Below, in pieces: positions 40,140-47,090 of a stretch of 64,000 nucleotides of DNA. The notes under the pieces are model-generated. The model was not told the DNA's origin. It did no database searches and was given only the letters and a program-made list of their open reading frames with translations. A program made the position numbers and the translations under genes. How positions within the stretch are numbered: position 1 is the stretch's first letter; each line of letters opens with the position of its first letter. This stretch comes from Zonotrichia leucophrys gambelii (Eukaryota > Chordata > Aves > Passeriformes > Passerellidae), in the NCBI RefSeq assembly GCF_028769735.1, contig NC_088171.1, positions 90,504,912 to 90,568,911 on the forward strand, written 5' to 3'.

Positions 40140-40373
40140 TTACAAACTATTCCAGATAGGAGGCTTAAATGGAATTTCCTCCAGAGAACGTGCGCGGCGT
40201 TTTCTTCTCCAGGCAGCGTGAGCAACCTGGGGTGCTTCTGCAGATTTCTCTGAGACTTTGGGAACATAGGGCTTTACCCATTTGGAAGGAACCCACCTTA
40301 AACCAGAGGGGGTGGACACACAGGCGTATCCACGTCCCCAAGTAACCAATTTGTAAGGTCCACCATTTTCCAA
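40140..40373 (-). pseudogene. pol: Integrase C-terminal domain, end of pol
   Basis: A 77-codon frame with the SH3-like DNA-binding segment of retroviral integrases (short motif GRGYACVSTP, then RWVPSKWVKP), followed by a basic tail (RRKRRARS) and a stop. It is one frame away from the integrase core to its 5' side; the switch lies near 40,345-40,375 around an AAAA run. Confidence 0.8.
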
Positions 40374-40704
40374 GTCTCAGGGTCCTTTACTAAAACTGGA
40401 GGTTTTTCTTTCATCAACCTGTGACTGTTCTCCCCAAAGTGGCGTAGGATGGGAGGGTTCAGGCTGTCAAAAGAACAATTCAGAAAATTTATTGTGAATA
40501 GCGCCCTGGATAACCGGATGTGGGGAGGTTCTACCTTCAGAACCTGTTGTTGCTGGTCCAGGACCCTTTTAATATCACGGTGAGTTCTTTCTACAATGGC
40601 TTGACCTGTAGGGGAGTAGGGGATGCCAGTTTTGTGCTCTACTCCCCATTGCTGCAGGAAGCTCCCGATTTCCTTGGATCTATAATCATGCTCATTATCA
40701 GTTT
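40374..40704 (-). pseudogene. pol: Integrase core, second half
   Basis: After the stop at 40,705 the minus strand continues in a third frame with recognisable integrase sequence: a K-T-D-N segment, then Q-A-I-V-E-R carrying the third acidic residue of the D,D-35-E site. It reads to the point where the C-terminal domain frame takes over. Without this part the longer frame upstream has only the first two catalytic aspartates. The break between them lies at about 40,705-40,725 beside a GGG run. Confidence 0.75.
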
Positions 40705-42348
40705 TCAGCTCCTTGGGATTCCCATGAAAGAAAAAGCCTGTAAGAGGTGCTTAATAGCATCAATAGATGATTCTCCTGTGTGGGCAGAAGCATAGACCGC
40801 TCCAGAAAAGGTATCTACACTAACATGAACATATTTCTGCCGTCCAAAAGCCTGTATGTGTGTTACATCTGTTTGCCACAGTTCACAACTGTTCAGTCCC
40901 CTTGGGTTTGCTCCCGTACTCACTGTAGGGAGTGCATGTTGTTGGCAATTTGGGCACGTGGCCACAATCGCTTTGGCCTGTTCTCGAGCGATGTTAAACT
41001 GGCGAACCAGGCCAGGTGCATTTTGGTGGAAAAGCTGGTGGCTGATTTTTGCCTGTTCAAAAACATTTGGGAGAGTGGCCATCACTGCAGGCGCAGCAAG
41101 AGCATCTGCCCTTCTGTTGCCTTCAGCGATAAACCCTGGCAAGTCAGTGTGTGACCTGACATGCATCACATAAAATGGTTGCTCTCGGTGAGTGACTAAC
41201 TTTACCAGTTTGGAAAGCAATTCAAAAAGTGCAATGTTAGATACATCTTGCAGTATTGCTTGATCTGCTCTGGATACTACTCCTGCCACGTATGCAGAGT
41301 CTGTAATCAGATTAAATGGTTCTGAGAACCTTTCAAAAGCCCTAACAACTGCAGCCAATTCAGCAACCTGAGGTGAACCTTCCACCTCAGCAATGTCCGT
41401 CTCCCACTGCTGGGTTTGAGGATCTTTCCAAGTCATAACAGACTTGTGGGACCTCCCGGACGCATCTGTAAAGACAGTCAGAGCCCTTTTTAAAGGTCTC
41501 CTACTTAGAGCAGTTCTTAATTTTAAAGTAAATTGAACATCTTGTTCAAACAATTTGCAAGCGGGCCGTGCTACCGAAAATTGTCCTGAGTAGGAATCCA
41601 GAGCAAACTGCAACACTTCATTTTCTTGAAACAATTGTTCCAGTATTTTCATAGTATTTTGACCTGATTTTAACTCAACTGGGATGTGAATGCACTTAAA
41701 ATCACATCCTGCTAACTCCCTGATCCGGGTCCTTGCTTTCCGGATCAGTTCTGCTATCAGCTCCTGAGGCTTTGTCAGTCTCTTGGACCTTTTGTGACTG
41801 AGGAAAACCCATTCTATGATCAAGAGAGAGTCCCTCTGGTCCCGGTCCTTTTTTGGTGTGTCCTTTGCCTTAGGTGTTTGTTTTTCCTCCCACTGGAAAA
41901 TAATTCCATGGAGGTGTGGCAACTTACCTAGGATGATAAATTTGAATGGCAGGTCAGGCCGGCATCGGTGGGCCTGTCTTGTGGACATTGCAATCTGAAC
42001 CTTTTCTAGAGCTTTCCGTGCCTCTGGGGTAATAGACCTAGGAGCCCCTGGGTCCTCTCCCCCTTTCAATAAATTGAAAAGAGGAGCAAGGTCTTCATTA
42101 GTCAGACCAAGCCATGGTCTTACCCAATTCAAAGACCCACACAACTTGTGGACATCCGCAAGGGTCTTGATCCTTGGATTGATTTCTAGTTTTTGAGGAA
42201 CAATGGTCCTATTTCCAATTTCTAAGCCCAAATACTTCCAAGGTGGCATCTTTTGAATTTTCTGTTCCTGGAGCTCGAACCCTGCAACAATCAATGCATC
42301 GATCGTTAGGTCAAGCGCATGTGTTAGTAAATCATCATTGGGGCACAC
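40705..42348 (-). pseudogene. pol: Pol fragment: RT thumb/connection, RNase H, integrase N-terminal half
   Basis: A 547-codon frame. Residues about 1-280 are RT thumb and connection. About 285-420 is RNase H with its four acidic residues visible: D295 (FTDAS), E330 (QVAEL), D350 (ITDSAY) and D414 (RRADAL). About 435-470 is the integrase zinc domain with H437, H441, C465 and C468. About 485-547 is the start of the catalytic core with D494 (QTDVTH) and D512 (VSVDTF). It then terminates by frame shift before the third acidic residue. The frame overlaps the upstream RT frame by 25 bases, a mutation rather than a programmed site, because the split falls just after the YMDD loop within one domain. 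Confidence 0.92.
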
Positions 42349-43865
42349 ACAAGGATATCATCCATATAATGGTAGATGATGGCCTTCTCTGCGGCTGCAC
42401 GAACTGGGGAAAGCAGGGAAGAGACATACCACTGGCAGATAGCTGGAGATACCTTTAGGCCCTGAGGAAGAACGGTCCAATGGTACCTTTTCATAGGAGC
42501 TTCTGAATTGATAGAAGGGACAGAGAATGCCAAACGCGGTGCATCGTCAGGGTGCAATGGGATTTGGAAAAAACAATCTTTAATATCAATAACAGCTAAT
42601 TTCCAATCTTGAGGAAGCATTGTTGGGGATGGCATACCAGGCTGGGGAGAACCCATATCTTCAATTACATTATTAATTTGTCGGAGGTCACAGAGAAGTC
42701 GCCACCTCTTTTTGTCAGCTTTTTGGATGACAAACACTGGAGAGTTCCATGGGGACATGGTCTCCACAATGTGGCCCTTTCTTAGTTGCTCTTGTACTAG
42801 TTCTTCAAGCACTTTTATTTTTTGTTTACTGAGTGGCCACTGTTTCACATCAACTGGTTCGTCTGTTTTCCACTTAAGTTTTTGAGTGGGGCGCTGTTGT
42901 TTAATGACTGCTGCACAAAAATGCTGTGGAGAGTCTGGAATATTAATTGTGACACCCCACTGGGCCATTAAATCTCTCCCTAACAAAGGTTCTGAATAAT
43001 CTAACACAAATGGACGGATATTTGCCAATTGTCCGTTTGGACCCTCGAATTGAATAATGCTTTTGGATTGCCTTGCCAATTGCAGACCTCCTACACCTCG
43101 AAGGTGACTAGCAACATTTTGTAAAGGCCAGTGTGCTGGCCAGTCTTGTACTGGAATCACTGTGCAGTCTGCACCTGTGTCTACAAGCATTTCAATGCGT
43201 TTAGACTCCCCACCCCCACTGACATTGCACCACAATTTGGGTTTATCTGTCCCAATAACTTGGACCCGGGCGACTGTGGGCCCTTGTTTATCGACATTTT
43301 CAGGTAAAGATGGCACAGGGATAGCTTGAGCAACAATTTGTCCCTTGGGAAGAAACAGGGGTGGGTGGAAACAGTGCAGGCTGAGAACAAATTGCTTGGG
43401 ATCTGATGTTGTTATTCCCGGAGCAATTTCGATCTCTTGTGGTGTGTTTTTGTCCCCAGTGATGATGTACTTACAACGAATTTGGTTCCAAGTACCTTTC
43501 TGTTCAGGATTTACAGAGACAATATGCCAGTCAGTGTCCTTCAGGTGGAGTGACTCTGTCAGCTGCAACCTGTAAGGCTCATTGACAGAAGATGCGGTTA
43601 ATACAGAATCACTTAAATCATAACAAAGGTTATTTTGTTTCACATTTAACAGTGGACTAGCGGACTTAGTCTTTGAAGCACCTGCTTCACTTACACAAAT
43701 GTTAATATTATCGTGCGCTTGATTTATTTTGCTACCCTTATTCTCTTGGCCTGCTCCTTTTATGTCTGCACGCCTGGCAGGCGGGCGCTTTATTCTTCGT
43801 TTTTTTGTGGTTGACCCCCAGGGAGGGCTTGCAGTTCTCCTCCCTGCTATTTTTAAATTCATCAA
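42324..43865 (-). pseudogene. pro-pol: dUTPase-like, protease and RT fingers/palm in one frame
   Basis: A 513-codon frame. About residues 80-200 resemble a degenerate dUTPase, as carried by betaretroviruses before the protease (YDLSDSVLTA, then FLPKGQIVAQAI). The protease follows at about 205-310 with active-site D-T-G at 229-231 and GRDL at 296-299. RT begins at about 330 (KWKTDEP) and holds the palm aspartate segment (VIDIKD, 426-430), LPQG (466-469) and YMDD (500-503). It breaks off about ten residues after YMDD beside a CCCC run. Protease and RT share one frame with no G-patch between them, whereas typical betaretroviruses place pro and pol in separate frames. The true start would be by ribosomal frameshift from gag, so the first methionine is not meaningful. 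Confidence 0.92.
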
Positions 43866-44262
43866 ATTCCCTTTTCAGGGGGCACTGGTTACTCCAGTGC
43901 CCTAGCTTATTACAAAGCAGGCATGGTTTAGTGGGCTCAACCATTGCCGGTCTCCGCTGCTGCCCAGGGTACTGCTGTGCTGAAAGAGAAGGTGCAGGGC
44001 TGGCAACAGCAACACGCTGAGGTGGTCTTGGCAGCAGCCTTGGTCTGGAGTCTTCAGCAACACTCATCAGAGGTACTTTCCTGTTACAGACTAGAAGCAT
44101 ATCTTTTAATGTAGGGGAAGGTTCCATAGGAAGGCTCAGGATTGCTGCTCGACACTGTTCATTTGCATTTGTAAATGCTATTTCTTCTAAAATTGCTTCC
44201 CTTGCATTTTCTTTTTTAACCTGTATTTCAATGGCTCTAGTTAGCCTTTCTACAAATTTCAC
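43738..44262 (-). pseudogene. gag: Gag fragment: capsid C-terminal domain and zinc knuckle
   Basis: A 174-codon frame. Its start has the capsid C-terminal domain with the major-homology-type segment, and residues 20-50 are helical (AREAILEEIAFTNANEQCR). A proline-rich linker follows, then one CCHC knuckle, C-X2-C-X4-H-X4-C at C114, C117, H122 and C127 (CLLCNKLGHWSNQC). A second knuckle, usual in betaretroviruses, is not intact; only scattered C and H follow. The frame does not match the preceding capsid piece; the change is near 44,285-44,330. It overlaps the protease frame by 128 bases. Confidence 0.88.
43799..43805 (-). promoter_or_regulatory. Probable gag-pro frameshift site AAAAAAC
   Basis: The minus strand has seven A then C in the gag-pro overlap, giving the heptamer A AAA AAC used by some betaretroviruses. 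About 11 bases downstream lies a GC-rich potential stem (CGCCT/AGGCG around 43,769-43,782). The present gag frame is offset from the heptamer phase required for -1 slippage, so an indel, possibly in the A run itself, has disturbed it. Stem strength was judged by eye. Confidence 0.65.
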
Positions 44263-45064
44263 AAAAGGCTCTGATGGTAGTTGTTTGATTTTACTATAGG
44301 GCTCAAAGGCCCCTCAGGTTGGAGGGAAAAGAATGCCTTTTCAGCTGCTTCCTTTACTTTCTCAAGTGTTTCTGCAGGAATTGCAGCAGCTTGGACTGAG
44401 GGAGAAGACCATTGACCCTCACCACAGAGGTGGTCAATAGTAATAAGGTTACCATTGTTGTCTTTTGCTGTGTTTGGATCAGCCTGTAAGCTTGGGAGAG
44501 CATCTTTTAGCAGTTGTTTCAATGCTGATTCCCATAATTTGAATTCCGTGGATGTCATGAGACATGAAAACAATTGTTTTAAATCATGTGGAACCACAAT
44601 AGTCCTACTTAATTCAGAATTTAAAAGGCCACGGAAATATGGACTGTGTGAACCATATTCTTTATGAGATTTACAGATCTCTTTAATCAATTGTCGTCCA
44701 AAAGAACTCCAATTAGCAGTTGGGGCTGCTCCAGCTTGAGCTGCAGGCTGAAACGTAACAGGAGCTAGCGACAACATGGCACTGTGCATTGGGTCTGCTG
44801 TCCCCTGCTCTGTATCCCTTGAATCAGAAGCATTGGAATCACAGCTACAGGTTTGGGGACAGGCAGTGGTGTGTCCCCACCGTGGGAACCCGGGGAGGGG
44901 CGGGGACAGGGAGCCGGCAAGGGGCGGGGAAACCGTGGGAACAAGGGGCGGAGTCAAGGGGCGGGCAGGGGGCGGGGAAACCGGGGGAACAGGGGGCGGG
45001 GTCAAGGGGCTGGCAGGGGGCGGGGATACCGTGGGAACAGAGGGCGGGGTCACCTGGTGACATC
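44259..45064 (-). pseudogene. gag: Gag fragment: proline-rich spacer and capsid N-terminal domain
   Basis: This frame begins in the proline-rich minisatellite (16-residue units such as TPPPVPPVSPPPARPL), crosses a spacer of about 50 residues and enters a capsid N-terminal domain from about residue 110: short motifs NWSSFGRQLIKEICK, GLLNSELSRTIVVPHDLKQL and the helical WESALKQLLKDALP. It runs out of frame shortly before the capsid C-terminal domain, beside a short T run. Upstream it is closed by a TGA at about 45,062, so the shift from the previous gag frame must lie within the repeats. Confidence 0.85.
44884..45050. repeat. GC-rich 48-bp minisatellite inside gag
   Basis: About three copies of a 48-bp unit (the most regular two at 44,954-45,001 and 45,002-45,049; a shorter, diverged copy before them). 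Forty-eight bases are 16 codons, so copy-number change keeps frame. All minus-strand frames remain open and proline-rich. On the plus strand the units consist of G-runs and GGGGCGGGG boxes. Confidence 0.85.
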
Positions 45065-45070
45065 ACGTCA
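45058..45070. promoter_or_regulatory. CRE/AP-1-like site next to GC boxes
   Basis: TGACATCACGTCA is nearly palindromic and combines TGACATCA with a CGTCA half-site, directly beside a series of GGGGCGG boxes at 44,890-45,050. This is promoter-like in composition, but it sits in gag coding sequence, so function is inference. Confidence 0.35.
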
Positions 45071-45357
45071 GCAGCCGCCCCCTGGCAGGAGTAGAGGGGC
45101 GGAGCTGAGGGTACTGCAGGAAAGGCGGGGGGAGGGGGGAAGGTGTCACGAGGAACAGGAGGAGAGGGGGATGGGGCAGGAATTTTGGGATGCTTAAGAG
45201 GATTTTGGGAAGAAGAAGACCAGGTTTGGGAAGATGCCATGTGGCACCCACCATCTTGTGCACCCCTAGGGACTGGGGCCATTTTGGACATCACTGCTCT
45301 CCGAAAAGCTAACAGGGGTTTTAGAGGGAGAGGGAGGAACAGGGAGAGCAGAGGCAC
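45065..45357 (-). pseudogene. gag: Gag fragment: proline-rich region with late-domain motif
   Basis: The middle gag frame, rich in P, S and A. It contains P-S-A-P-P-L-Y at 45,091-45,111, which combines a PSAP (TSG101-binding) and a PPxY (NEDD4-type ligase-binding) late-domain motif, the elements that retroviral Gag uses to recruit ESCRT for budding. The protein-like sequence begins about 45,260. Before that the frame overlaps the matrix frame and is probably out-of-frame reading. The switch from the matrix frame lies at about 45,266-45,300. Confidence 0.75.
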
Positions 45358-45667
45358 ATGGCTTTACATTTGGCTTTTTCTCCATTTCCTTTTGTTTGAG
45401 CAATGCTGTTCGAATTTGTAAACTCCAGAACACAAATTTAGCTGAGGGTGATTTCCCAGATTGTCCTAAGGTTATCAATTCATTCCCAACTTTATCCCAG
45501 AATTGAATATTGTGGATTTCTTCAGGGGAAATGTTTGGGAACTGCAGAAAAAGCCATCTTATAAACTGTTTCAATTTTCCTTTAGAGAATTTCACATTAC
45601 TCTTGATTAGAATGCTAACAATATCATAATACACTCCCCTTTGTACAATGCTAAGTTTGGAACCCAT
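45266..45667 (-). pseudogene. gag: Gag start: matrix domain
   Basis: A 133-codon frame starting M-G-S-K-L-S, with glycine 2 as the expected N-myristoylation site for membrane targeting. It is followed by an all-helical matrix domain of about 95 residues of the betaretroviral p10 kind (segments QFIRWLFLQFPNISPEEIHN and FWDKVGNELITLG). The end turns proline/serine rich and stops at a TAG in CCCTAGGGG, where the neighbouring frame carries on as the spacer. ATG context is good (G at +4). It is the first gag ATG after a leader of about 800 bases. Confidence 0.88.
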
Positions 45668-46466
45668 GATAGATGTAAAAAAGCAGAGTACTTAATCCCG
45701 CCTGACCAAAAACAAAGCTAAAATCAGCTACCAATTTCTAAAAAAAACCACAGATAGAAAGCGATAACGAGCAGACAAAGGCTTCACAATGCAGCTGTAT
45801 ATACTGCTTTTAAAATTCCCGGGCAGCAGCAGCAGGGCACGCCCTGCCCCCGCCGCCGCGTGTGCAGAGCACTCCCGCCCCCCGCAGGTCCCCCGGCCAC
45901 GTGGAAAGAGAGCCCCCCCCCCTCCTCCGCCAAGAGAAAGAGAAAGAAAATCTCCTAACACGTGTCTGAACACGCTGCTGAGCCGGGGGGAAGGGCAGAG
46001 AGCGATCCCGCTCCGGCGCGAATTCTAAAAAACAGTGAAACACGCAGCAGGAAAGCTAAACTAGAACGCTATGAATTCTCGTCTGTGGGCTGCGCAGCCA
46101 AAATGCAAAGGCAAAAAAGGAACAGAACTCGCGGCAGAGTCTGTTTTTGAGCTTCTGCTCTACCGAAAGCAGAGATACTCACGTGAAATGGAAGCTGTAG
46201 GCTGGGTACAGGCAGGCAGGTCTCCACCGGAAAAGGACCTCTCTCTGGGTGCAAGAGAAGCTACCCTTTTCTCCCTCTGGAAAATGTGCTCACCACAATG
46301 AAGCTGGGCTTTCCAGAAGGCACCGAACAGTCCACGAAACTTTTTCTGGGAGTATTCCCAAAGTCTCTAGCTGGGAGTCTTGAAGCCAGGCTCCTTTCAG
46401 CTGGATGCACGGCTGGCAGAAGCTTCTCTGAGGAACTGCGAGTCCTTTTTCGGGCTGCAGAGTCGA
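45668..46466 (-). other. Proviral leader
   Basis: Sequence between the primer binding site and the gag start, about 800 bases; it should hold the packaging signal and the env splice donor, though I cannot pick the donor confidently. The part at 45,830-46,020 is strongly GC- and CpG-rich, with a C9 run (45,912-45,920 region) and a CACGTG E-box at 45,898-45,903. Open frames on either strand look like composition artefacts. Confidence 0.7.
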
Positions 46467-46486
46467 GCCCACCCACAGGGACGCCA
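46467..46486 (-). other. Primer binding site, tRNA-Asn type
   Basis: Three bases after the 5' LTR the minus strand reads TGGCGTCCCTGTGGGTGGGC. Its complement on the plus strand, GCCCACCCACAGGGACGCCA, equals the 3' end of vertebrate tRNA-Asn(GUU) with two extra bases, and the likeness continues into the T-loop (TCGAGCCC). Lysine primers are the rule in mammalian betaretroviruses, so this is unusual. Confidence 0.8.
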
Positions 46487-46713
46487 ATATATTGGAATAT
46501 GTATCCCAATATAACCAGTTAGATGGTGCCTAGGCCAGTTCTGACCTTCGCTGCTTGGCCAGAGGCAGCACTGTGGTGTTTAACCCCAGAGGTACCTTGG
46601 CTGGCGGCAAAGTGCAGCGGGGCACAAGACAGGACTCCGTTCTCCTCAGGAGAGAGCTTCTGGCGATGGTGAAGAAAAGAAGGGAGCGGATTCTGCTAGA
46701 AGGTAGCCAGATG

Positions 46714-46719
46714 TTTATT
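46714..46719 (-). terminator. AATAAA in the 5' LTR
   Basis: Equivalent of the 3' LTR signal; it lies shortly downstream of the presumed RNA start and is normally bypassed in the 5' copy. Confidence 0.7.
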
Positions 46720-46789
46720 CCATGAGTACAGATACGTCTGCACTGGGCCACTGCTGGTAACAGAATGAAGCCGCATGGTCTGATTCACA

Positions 46790-46795
46790 TTTTAA
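46790..46795 (-). promoter_or_regulatory. TATA-like box in the 5' LTR
   Basis: TTAAAA on the minus strand, about 70 bases upstream of AATAAA. Candidate core promoter of the provirus; placement is by analogy. Confidence 0.45.
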
Positions 46796-46983
46796 GCTCA
46801 GGACAGGGGAAGGGGAGGGGACAGGTGAGTCACCAACCAGGTGAAGGGGCAGGGTCTCAAGGTACTAGGGACACCTATCACACGACGCCTTGCTGGTATG
46901 TTAGCCTGATTGACAGGGCACACTCAGCGAGGGGCGAGGGGGAAGGGAGAAGGTAAAACAGGATATTGCAACACACCACAACA

Positions 46984-46988
46984 TTGAG
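46984..46988. repeat. Target-site duplication TTGAG (right)
   Basis: Partner of 39,156-39,160, confirming both LTR outer borders. Confidence 0.85.
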
Positions 46989-47010
46989 CAATGAGATCTG
47001 ATCTCATTGC
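46988..47010. repeat. Perfect 11-bp inverted repeat beside the integration site
   Basis: GCAATGAGATC, one T, then GATCTCATTGC. It overlaps the last base of the target duplication, so the provirus integrated at the foot of a cruciform-capable palindrome in the CR1 copy. Confidence 0.9.
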
Positions 47011-47090
47011 CGACACTTCTGACCCTCCTGCTGAGCAGGAAGTTGGACTACATTATCTCTTGAATTATTTTGTGGTTCTATGGTCATGCA

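Larger units (their letters stand above)
39161..46983 (-). mobile_element. Betaretrovirus-like (ERVK-type) provirus, two LTRs
   Basis: A 7,823-bp endogenous provirus read on the minus strand: LTR, tRNA-Asn-like primer site, leader, gag, dUTPase-protease-RT, RT-RNase H-integrase, env remnant, polypurine tract, LTR. The betaretroviral affinity comes from a dUTPase-like domain ahead of the protease, the A AAA AAC type slip site in the gag-pro overlap, the zinc knuckle and the general gene plan. The LTRs show one difference in 494 positions, so insertion is recent. Gag and pol carry several frame breaks and env lost almost all of its surface and ectodomain. It cannot encode a complete particle as sequenced. 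It lies inside a CR1 3' end. Confidence 0.95.
46490..46983 (-). mobile_element. 5' LTR of the provirus
   Basis: 494 bp with the same layout as the 3' LTR, ending in CAATA next to the primer site. This copy should drive proviral transcription. The only difference from the 3' LTR is A at 46,722. Confidence 0.95.
46984..47090 (+). mobile_element. CR1 fragment, right half, split by the provirus
   Basis: 'GCTGAGCAGGAAGTTGGACT' then 'ACATTATCTCTTGAATTATT' and 'TGTGGTTCTATGG' is a CR1 3' terminus in plus orientation. Together with 39,090-39,160 it shows that the provirus landed in an older CR1 copy. Confidence 0.75.

Noticed and set aside
42324..42348. The 25-base overlap of the two pol frames as a programmed frameshift
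   Set aside because: It splits the RT palm just after YMDD, where no retrovirus is known to shift; a single-base loss in a C run explains it.
40780..42458. Plus-strand open frames of 60-124 codons across pol
   Set aside because: They are shadows of the minus-strand pol frames.
44776..45197. Gly/Arg-rich plus-strand frames of 94-114 codons
   Set aside because: They are antisense translations of the GC-rich gag minisatellite.
45728..46522. Open frames on both strands in the proviral leader
   Set aside because: The region is non-coding leader with high GC content; the frames overlap each other and have no retroviral domain.
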